Of a DNA stretch of 64,000 bases, positions 56,288-61,843 are shown one piece after another (within the stretch, counting starts at the first letter, position 1; each line of letters opens with the position of its first letter). This DNA comes from DASQUK01 sp963717085 (GTDB lineage Bacteria; Actinomycetota; Acidimicrobiia; Acidimicrobiales; VFJN01). The notes below the pieces were generated by a model, which was not told where the DNA came from, did no database searches, and saw only the letters and a program-made list of their open reading frames with translations. Both the position numbers and the translations under genes were made by a program. Where the stretch lies: positions 248,001 to 312,000 of the forward strand of contig CAVQVM010000019.1 of assembly GCA_963717085.1 (NCBI GenBank). Direction: 5' to 3'.

Positions 56288-57104
56288 GCTTGATGCGGCC
56301 ACGCAACGCGGCGAAACACAGCCACATGCTGATGGTGCCGACAGCTGCGACGGCCACCAGCGCCTGGCCCAGGTCGGCCCACTGCCAGCCCTCGATGACC
56401 AAGGAGCGCAGGCCCTCCAGGAGGTAGGTGACGGGGTTGATCGAGGCGACCGTGTCCAGCCACCCGCTGAGCTCCTCCCGGGGGACGTACGACGACGTCA
56501 GGAACAGGAACGGGAAGAACAGCAGGAAGCTGGAGCTCACCGCCGCCGGGTTCCCGGTCTTCAGGGCGATGGCGTAGCCGAAGCCGGCGAAGGCCAGGCT
56601 CCACAGGCCGGCCAGGACGATGAACGCCACGACCCCGAGGGGCCCTGACTCGAACCTCACGCCGAGGATGAAGCCCATGATCAGGATCGGGATGGTGAGC
56701 ACGCACGCCACCGACACGTCGGCGCACAGGTGACCGAGCAAGATGGCCAGGCGGCGGATGGGGGTGAGCAGGAGCCGGTCGAAGTACCCGTCCTGGACGT
56801 CGAGCACCAGGGCGTAGGCCCGAGACACGCCGGTGACCCCGAGCAGGATCGCCGTGGGCATCTGGAACGCGGTGAAGTCGAAGCCGGGGATGTTGGTCTC
56901 GGTTAGGTCGGACAGCGTGCCGACGTTCACGACGAAGAAGAACAGGGCGATGAAGATCGGCGGGATCACGGCCTCGACGTCGCGCGGCACCGCCCGCAGC
57001 GCGCGCCCGGCGATCGATGCGACGTCGTGCCTGAACCCGGCAGGGCGGGCCCTGATGGCGCTGGGCGTGGCCGGCGCCGTGACGGCGGTGTCGATCGCGG
57101 TCAT
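56280..57104 (-). CDS. ABC-2 type transporter permease (DrrB-like)
   Basis: 274 residues from ATG 57104, with AGGAGCGGGGAGCA from a GPSG repeat as ribosome binding site. Six membrane segments starting VIPPIFIALFFFVVNVGTL; the central DVQDGYFDRLLLTPIRRLAILLGHL near 100 and FLLFFPFLFLTSSYVPREELSGWL near 195 are the marks of DrrB-type exporters. Together with the ATPase at 57193 it would export a drug or lipid. It is coupled to the ATPase by a repeat-encoded mini-ORF. Confidence 0.88.
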   Translation of the reverse strand: MTAIDTAVTAPATPSAIRARPAGFRHDVASIAGRALRAVPRDVEAVIPPIFIALFFFVVNVGTLSDLTETNIPGFDFTAFQMPTAILLGVTGVSRAYALVLDVQDGYFDRLLLTPIRRLAILLGHLCADVSVACVLTIPILIMGFILGVRFESGPLGVVAFIVLAGLWSLAFAGFGYAIALKTGNPAAVSSSFLLFFPFLFLTSSYVPREELSGWLDTVASINPVTYLLEGLRSLVIEGWQWADLGQALVAVAAVGTISMWLCFAALRGRIKRG

Positions 57105-57196
57105 TGCTCCCCGCTCCTGCTGCTCCGCAGTGGGCCGCTCGGGCCTCGCTCGCTCTCTCGTTGTTTCCTCGTCACCCTCGACGGACGCTCGCTCAA
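57101..57196 (-). CDS. Repeat-encoded 31-residue mini-ORF bridging ABC ATPase and permease (GPSG repeat copy 8)
   Basis: TTG 57196 overlaps the ATPase stop (TTGA); TGA overlaps the permease ATG (ATGA). The peptide starts LSERPSRVTRKQRESERGPSG and ends PLRSSRSGEQ, in the same frame as the mini-ORFs at 47276 and 51991. Compared with them it has an 18-21 nt change in its first third, a multiple of three. 3' hairpin CTGC-GGA-GCAG, then AGGAGCGGGGAGCA before the ATG. Confidence 0.5.
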   Translation of the reverse strand: MSERPSRVTRKQRESERGPSGPLRSSRSGEQ

Positions 57197-58197
57197 GACG
57201 TCACCTCCGTGGTGTCGCTCTCGGTCATCTCGGCCAGCTCGGCCTCCATCGCCTCGTCGGATGGCTGGATGTGCGTGCCCGTCAGCTCGAGGAAGACGTC
57301 GTCGAGCGTCGGCGTGCGCAGCGTGAGGTCGCGCACGGGGATGCCGCAGTTGTTGAGGGCGACGGCCACCGGGCCGATGACGGCGGTGCCCTCGGCGGCG
57401 GTGATCACCATCTCGTTGCCGCGGGCCTCGACGCCGGCGACGCCGGCCACGGACTCGACCATGGGGCAGGCTCCGGCGGCGTCGCCGTCGAGCCGGGCGA
57501 AGATCACGTCGTTGCCGATGCGGCGCTTCAGCTCGAAGGGCGTGCCCTCGGCCACCAGCTTCCCCCCGTTGATGATGCCAACCCGGTCGGCCAGCTCATC
57601 GGCCTCCTCCAGGTACTGGGTGGTGAGGAAGATCGTCATGTCGAGGTCCTGGTTGAGCCGTCGCACCTCCTCCCACACCCGGGCCCGGCTCACGGGATCG
57701 AGCCCGGTCGTGGGCTCGTCGAGGAACAGCACCTGCGGGTTGTGGACGAGTGCGGCGGCCAGGTCGAGGCGGCGCTTCATGCCGCCCGAGTAGGTGCTGA
57801 TGGGTCGGCCCAGCGCGTCGCCGATGTCCACCAGCTGGGCCAGGTCGGCAAGGCGCTGATCGATCTCGTCCTTCGAGAGTCCGTACAGCCGACCCTGGAG
57901 GCGCAGCAGCTCGTCGCCGGTCTGCTTGGGGTCGAGGGCCGCCTCCTGGAGCGCGACGCCGATGCTCAGGCGCACCTTGCCGGGATCGGTGGCGACGTCG
58001 TAACCGGCGACGACCGCCCGGCCCGACGTGGGCGCCAGGAGGGTGCAGAGCACCCGGACGGTGGTGGACTTCCCGGCGCCGTTGGGACCGAGGAAGCCGT
58101 AGATCTCGCCCTGCTCGATCTCGAGGTCGACCTCGTCGACCGCCCTGAGGCTGTCGAACTCGCGGACCAGCTTCTCCGTACTGATTGTCGTACGCAT
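57193..58197 (-). CDS. ABC transporter ATP-binding protein (DrrA-like)
   Basis: 334 residues from ATG 58197. Walker A GPNGAGKST near 39, Q-loop in ALQEAALDPKQTG, signature YSGGMKRRLDLAAALVHNP near 137, Walker B VLFLDEPTTGLDP and the switch TTQYLEEADELADR (Gln where His is common, as in DrrA). The 70-residue extension after 230 with TLRTPTLDDVFLELTGTHI is the DrrA-type regulatory end. Exports drugs or lipids with the permease at 56280. The neighbours suggest release of a product or toxic intermediate of side-chain catabolism. Confidence 0.9.
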   Translation of the reverse strand: MRTTISTEKLVREFDSLRAVDEVDLEIEQGEIYGFLGPNGAGKSTTVRVLCTLLAPTSGRAVVAGYDVATDPGKVRLSIGVALQEAALDPKQTGDELLRLQGRLYGLSKDEIDQRLADLAQLVDIGDALGRPISTYSGGMKRRLDLAAALVHNPQVLFLDEPTTGLDPVSRARVWEEVRRLNQDLDMTIFLTTQYLEEADELADRVGIINGGKLVAEGTPFELKRRIGNDVIFARLDGDAAGACPMVESVAGVAGVEARGNEMVITAAEGTAVIGPVAVALNNCGIPVRDLTLRTPTLDDVFLELTGTHIQPSDEAMEAELAEMTESDTTEVTS

Positions 58198-58337
58198 GTT
58201 CGCCTACGCTACTCCTCCGGACTGGGCGTCCAAGAAATTTGCCAGTTACGACGTAGTGGCACCCCAAAACTTGTCGCGCCCGGACGATCGCGCTGTGGCG
58301 GCGCGGTCGTCTTGGACGGAAGGAAGCTCCCGGTCGC

Positions 58338-58372
58338 TAGTCTGCGTCGGCCGGACCTGACGGGCATGTCAG
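58338..58372 (+). promoter_or_regulatory. -10 TAGTCT and operator CTGAC-GGGCAT-GTCAG (site 7)
   Basis: -10 at 58338-58343; the perfect palindrome 58357-58372 lies just after the predicted transcription start, before AGGGGAG and the ATG at 58392. Confidence 0.68.
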
Positions 58373-58391
58373 AAACAGCGAGGGGAGTCGC

Positions 58392-59321
58392 ATGGGGCTG
58401 TTCGACGGAAAGGTGGCCATCGTCACCGGAGCGGGCCGGGGGATCGGGCGCGAAGAGGCCCGGCTGCTCGCAGCCGAGGGCGCGATGGTGGTCGTCAACG
58501 ACCTGGGCGGCACCGCGGACGGGTCGGGCGCCGACACCGGGCCCGCCCACGCAGTCGTCGAGGAGATCGAGACCGCCGGCGGCACCGCCGCGGCCAGCAC
58601 CCACGACATCGCCACGTGGGACGGCGGCGACGCAATCGTCGGGCTGGCGGTCGAGCGCTTCGGGCGACTCGACGCCGTGATCAACAACGCGGGGATCCTC
58701 CGCGACCGCATGAGCTTCACCATGTCTGAGGCCGAATGGGACGCCGTCATCGACGTCCACCTCAAGGGTCACTTCGCCGTGGCCCGCCACGCCGCCGCCT
58801 GGTGGCGGGCACGCTTCAAGGAGACCGGCGAGCCCACCGGCGGGGCCATCGTCAACACGTCGAGCGAGTCGGGGCTGTACGGCAACGCCGGCCAGTCCAA
58901 CTACGCCGCCGCCAAGGCCGGGATCGCGGCGCTCACCATCGTGCTGGCCCGTGAGCTCGAACGCCTCGGCGTGCGCGTCAACGCCATCGCTCCGGTAGCC
59001 CGGACCCGCCTCACGGAGGCCGTCGCCGGCGGCGCGATGGGGCCCGACGAGTCCGGGTTCGACCGTTTCGCTCCCGCCAACGTCGCGGCCGTGGCATGTT
59101 GGCTGGCGTCCGACCTGGCCGCCGGCATCTCCGGGCAGGTGGTGAAGGTGCAGGGCGGATTGGTCCAGCTTCTCCAGGGCTGGCACCCGGTCACCGAGGT
59201 GCGGTCGGACAAGCCGTGGACGCTGGATGCGGTGGCGGCCCAGCGCGAGGGGCTCCTCGGGTCCAGCGACGGGTCGATCCCGCCGTTCCTCCCCAACGCG
59301 CCTGCGGCGCCGGGAGCATGA
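58392..59321 (+). CDS. Short-chain dehydrogenase (MFE-2/HSD17B4-like 3-hydroxyacyl-CoA dehydrogenase)
   Basis: 309 residues; ATG with AGGGGAG five nt upstream. GLFDGKVAIVTGAGRGIGRE at the start, VVVNDLGGTADGSGADTGPA near 35 (the insert typical of peroxisomal MFE-2 type dehydrogenases), NNAGILRDRMSFTM near 100, catalytic Ser in VNTSSESGLYGNAGQSNYAAAKAGI with YAAAK near 175. The extended C-terminus after 230 fits this group. It should oxidise a 3-hydroxyacyl-CoA to 3-ketoacyl-CoA, the step between the enoyl-CoA hydratase and the thiolase in this region. Confidence 0.87.
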   Translation: MGLFDGKVAIVTGAGRGIGREEARLLAAEGAMVVVNDLGGTADGSGADTGPAHAVVEEIETAGGTAAASTHDIATWDGGDAIVGLAVERFGRLDAVINNAGILRDRMSFTMSEAEWDAVIDVHLKGHFAVARHAAAWWRARFKETGEPTGGAIVNTSSESGLYGNAGQSNYAAAKAGIAALTIVLARELERLGVRVNAIAPVARTRLTEAVAGGAMGPDESGFDRFAPANVAAVACWLASDLAAGISGQVVKVQGGLVQLLQGWHPVTEVRSDKPWTLDAVAAQREGLLGSSDGSIPPFLPNAPAAPGA

Positions 59322-59376
59322 CGGCTCGATGGCTCAGTCGTCCGCTCGGTTGATGGCACCGCCCCGCCCGGTCGGG

Positions 59377-59823
59377 TCACTCAGGGAACTCCCAGTACTG
59401 CAGCTCGCAGGTCATGGGTAGCAGGTAGCGGACATAGATGGAGTGGATCTTGACCACCCCCTGGTCGTCGACCGCCAAGTCGTCGAGGTCGACGCGGGGG
59501 TCGCGCTCTCGGAAGGCCACCGCCCGGTCTCGGGCCGCGACCAGATCCTCACGCGAGCGGACGGCGAAGCCGTAGTGATCCGTACGGGGGCACCGCATCG
59601 GCTCGTCGTTGGCGACCAGGTAGATGAACTGGTCCCAGTGCACGCAGGACAGGATGAGCCGCTTCCGGTCGATGGTCTCGGTCGGCATCTCGTCGAAGCC
59701 GAGCACCTCGCTGAAGTAGCGGCACAGGTCGGCGCGGTTGGTCTCGTCCAGCAGGTCGGACGGCACGCTGAGTGCCACGTGGTTGAACTTGGGATTGCCG
59801 GCCGGGTAGTAGGGATGCGGCAT
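59377..59823 (-). CDS. VOC-family (glyoxalase/extradiol dioxygenase fold) protein
   Basis: 148 residues from ATG 59823, overlapping the stop of the alcohol dehydrogenase (ATGA). FNHVALSVPSDLLDETNRADLCRYFSEVLGFDEM at the start has the first His of the metal site; TDHYGFAVRSREDL near 80 gives the second His and CELQYWEFPE at the end the Glu. Thus a complete VOC metal triad (H, H, E) may be present. Members include glyoxalases, epimerases such as methylmalonyl-CoA epimerase, and dioxygenases. Linked to a zinc alcohol dehydrogenase; substrate unknown. Confidence 0.8.
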   Translation of the reverse strand: MPHPYYPAGNPKFNHVALSVPSDLLDETNRADLCRYFSEVLGFDEMPTETIDRKRLILSCVHWDQFIYLVANDEPMRCPRTDHYGFAVRSREDLVAARDRAVAFRERDPRVDLDDLAVDDQGVVKIHSIYVRYLLPMTCELQYWEFPE

Positions 59824-60908
59824 CACGTCTCCTCCGTCGTCGGGCCCGCGGCCAGCGCGAGGCCCGGTGCCACCATGACCTTGCCGGCGGTCTCGCCGGC
59901 GGCCAGCCGCCGGACCGCCTCGCCGACGCGATCGAGCCCGACGTCGCCGGACTCGATCAGCACCTCCGTGGGGATCGCGCCCGGGGTCGAAAGCAGCTCC
60001 AGCGCCCGGTCGAAGCCGTCGGCGTCGTACACGAACGAGCCGGTGACGGTGAGCTCGTTCAACAGCATGCGGTTCGGGTCGAACGACGGCGCCTGCATGC
60101 CCGCCCCGACCAGCACCATCCGGCCCCCACGCCGGAGCTGGTGCAGACCCGCCTGCATCGCCGCCCTGTTGCCGGAGCACTCGAGCACCACATCGACCGC
60201 CAGCGGCGAGATCTCTTCCGGTTCCCACATCGGGTAGGTGGGGAGGTCGTCGGGATGGAGGACCTCGGCGCCCAGTGCGCGGGCCAGCGCCTGACGGGGT
60301 GGCGCCGGCTCGACCACGGTCACCGGACCGAGGCCCTTGGCCAGGAGGGCTGCGGCCGTCAGGGCGCCGATCGGGCCTGCGCCCATGACCATGGCCGTCT
60401 CCCCCGGCTGGAGCCCGGACCGGGTGATGCCGTGCAGCGCCACTGCCAACGGCTCCGCCAGCGCCGCCTCGCGCCGTCCGATCCCCTCGGGGATCCGCAC
60501 CAGGGCCCGGGCGTCGACGAGGATGAAGCGGGCGAACGCCCCGTCGTGGCCCTCGGACATCACCCGGTGTCGCACCTCGCACTGCGATGGCTGGCCCTCG
60601 AGGCAGCGGCGGCACTGGCCGCACCGGGGAGCGGGTCCCCCGACCACATCGTCGCCCACCGCCCAGCCGGTGACGCCCTCACCCAGCTCGGCCACGACAC
60701 CGCTGTACTCGTGGCCGAGCACCGCGCCGGCGGTGCCCAGCCGCTCCGCGATCAGGTGGAGGTCGGAGCCGCAGATGCCGCAGTGGCCGACCTCGACGAG
60801 CACCTCGCCGGGGCCGGCCTCGGGCACCGGCCGGTCCTCCACCGCCACCTCGCCGGCGCCGCGGTAGACCGCCGCGGGCATCGACGCCGGAACATCGGTC
60901 GTGGTCAT
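59823..60908 (-). CDS. Zinc-dependent alcohol dehydrogenase (threonine/sorbitol dehydrogenase-like)
   Basis: 361 residues from ATG 60908, with GGGAGGGG upstream. Catalytic zinc Cys in GHCGICGSDLHLI near 45 and His/Glu in GHEYSGVV near 65; structural zinc cysteines in PRCGQCRRCLEGQPSQCE near 95; Rossmann GAGPIGAL near 175. Predicted to oxidise a secondary alcohol with NAD(P). The operator at 60927 overlaps its -10 box. Coupled to the VOC gene downstream. Confidence 0.87.
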   Translation of the reverse strand: MTTTDVPASMPAAVYRGAGEVAVEDRPVPEAGPGEVLVEVGHCGICGSDLHLIAERLGTAGAVLGHEYSGVVAELGEGVTGWAVGDDVVGGPAPRCGQCRRCLEGQPSQCEVRHRVMSEGHDGAFARFILVDARALVRIPEGIGRREAALAEPLAVALHGITRSGLQPGETAMVMGAGPIGALTAAALLAKGLGPVTVVEPAPPRQALARALGAEVLHPDDLPTYPMWEPEEISPLAVDVVLECSGNRAAMQAGLHQLRRGGRMVLVGAGMQAPSFDPNRMLLNELTVTGSFVYDADGFDRALELLSTPGAIPTEVLIESGDVGLDRVGEAVRRLAAGETAGKVMVAPGLALAAGPTTEET

Positions 60909-60926
60909 CGCTCGCCCCTCCCGAAT

Positions 60927-60946
60927 CTGACAGCCACGTCAGGTTA
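60927..60946 (-). promoter_or_regulatory. Operator CTGAC-N6-GTCAG (site 8) and -10 TAACCT of the alcohol dehydrogenase
   Basis: On the minus strand TAACCT (60946-60941) overlaps the perfect palindrome (60942-60927), the same layout as site 3 at 28558. Confidence 0.7.
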
Positions 60947-60956
60947 GTTGGGCAGA

Positions 60957-61121
60957 TAGTGGGGTGGCTCGCAGCACAGCGCCGGTAACCGCCGGCCAGC
61001 GGCACCGCTGGACTGCGTCCTCGTCGTCGCCGCAGCTATGGCTGCGCCTTCCTCCTGCGTCCTTGCCAGCGGCACCGCTGACTCGCCGGTTACCGGGCGG
61101 GCGCTACGAGCCACCCCACTA
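60957..61121. repeat. 165-nt intergenic stem-loop structure
   Basis: Perfect 15-bp outer arms (TAGTGGGGTGGCTCG and CGAGCCACCCCACTA), inner arms GCCGGTAACCG and CGGTTACCGG, and inside them two copies of the self-complementary CCAGCGGCACCGCTG (60996 and 61066). The outer right arm includes the TAG stop of the TetR gene, so it could end that transcript; the size is large for a terminator. Confidence 0.75.
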
Positions 61122-61751
61122 CCCGAAGGCCGCGGCCATGATGACGTCGGTCAGGGTGTCGAGCAGCTCGTCCTCGTCGCGTACTTCGACCTGCCCGCTG
61201 GCCGCGTAGTAGTTGAGGCGTTCGACCATCATCATGAGCGCCAGGGTGGCGATCGTCGGGTCCAGGCCGGAGCGCTTGGGCACGCGCATCCGGCACGTCA
61301 GGGCCAGCGCGAGTCCGGTGAGCAGGTCCTCGCCCTGGCGCCCGATGGGGTCGGCGGACAACTCGGCCTCGGTCCAGGCACGGATCACCCGGCCGTACCG
61401 GGCGTAGGCCTCGCTCACCCGCGCCAGCCAGGCGCGCAGCGCGGCGCGGCCCCGGGCCGAGTTGGTCACCGGAGCGAGGTCGCCGATCACGCCGTGCAGC
61501 TCGGTGGCCGCCTCGCCCACGAGCTGCTCGAACAGGTCCTCCTTCGACGTGAAGTAGAGGTAGAAGGTGCCGTGGCTGCTGTCGGCGGCCGCCACGACGT
61601 CGTCGACGCGGGCGGCGTGGTAGCCGATCCGGTCGAAGACGTCGGCGGCGGCGTCGAGGAGGCGCTGGCGAGTGCGCTGACCGCGGGCCTGCAGCGCGCG
61701 CCCGTCGCCGCCGGCTGCGGCGGGTACGGCGGAATCGCTCCGGGCCGACAT
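61119..61751 (-). CDS. TetR-family regulator, paralogue of the one at 27929
   Basis: 210 residues from ATG 61751 (a GTG at 61760 is possible). Helix-turn-helix RTRQRLLDAAADVFDRIGYH then AARVDDVVAAADSSHGTFYLYFTSKEDLFEQLVGEA; later YARYGRVIRAWTEAE. Shares the recognition end SHGTFYLYF and most of its layout with the TetR at 27929. Both may bind CTGAC-N6-GTCAG, of which the closest copy (60927) lies just beyond its 3' end. A different inverted repeat (GGTTGT...TGTGCGG) lies upstream and may be its own operator. Confidence 0.84.
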   Translation of the reverse strand: MSARSDSAVPAAAGGDGRALQARGQRTRQRLLDAAADVFDRIGYHAARVDDVVAAADSSHGTFYLYFTSKEDLFEQLVGEAATELHGVIGDLAPVTNSARGRAALRAWLARVSEAYARYGRVIRAWTEAELSADPIGRQGEDLLTGLALALTCRMRVPKRSGLDPTIATLALMMMVERLNYYAASGQVEVRDEDELLDTLTDVIMAAAFG

Positions 61752-61786
61752 CGCCGCCACGCTACTGGCGGCTCATCTCGCAAACT

Positions 61787-61825
61787 GGTTGTCGATGTGC
61801 GGTCATGTGCCGCACAGCTACAACC
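61787..61825. promoter_or_regulatory. Inverted repeat between TetR and rhamnosidase genes
   Basis: GGTTGT-N3-TGTGCGG, seven-nt centre, CCGCACA-N3-ACAACC. Lies in the 90-nt divergent gap; a candidate operator for one or both genes. Confidence 0.5.
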
Positions 61826-61843
61826 GGAACGGGGGTTCGCAAG

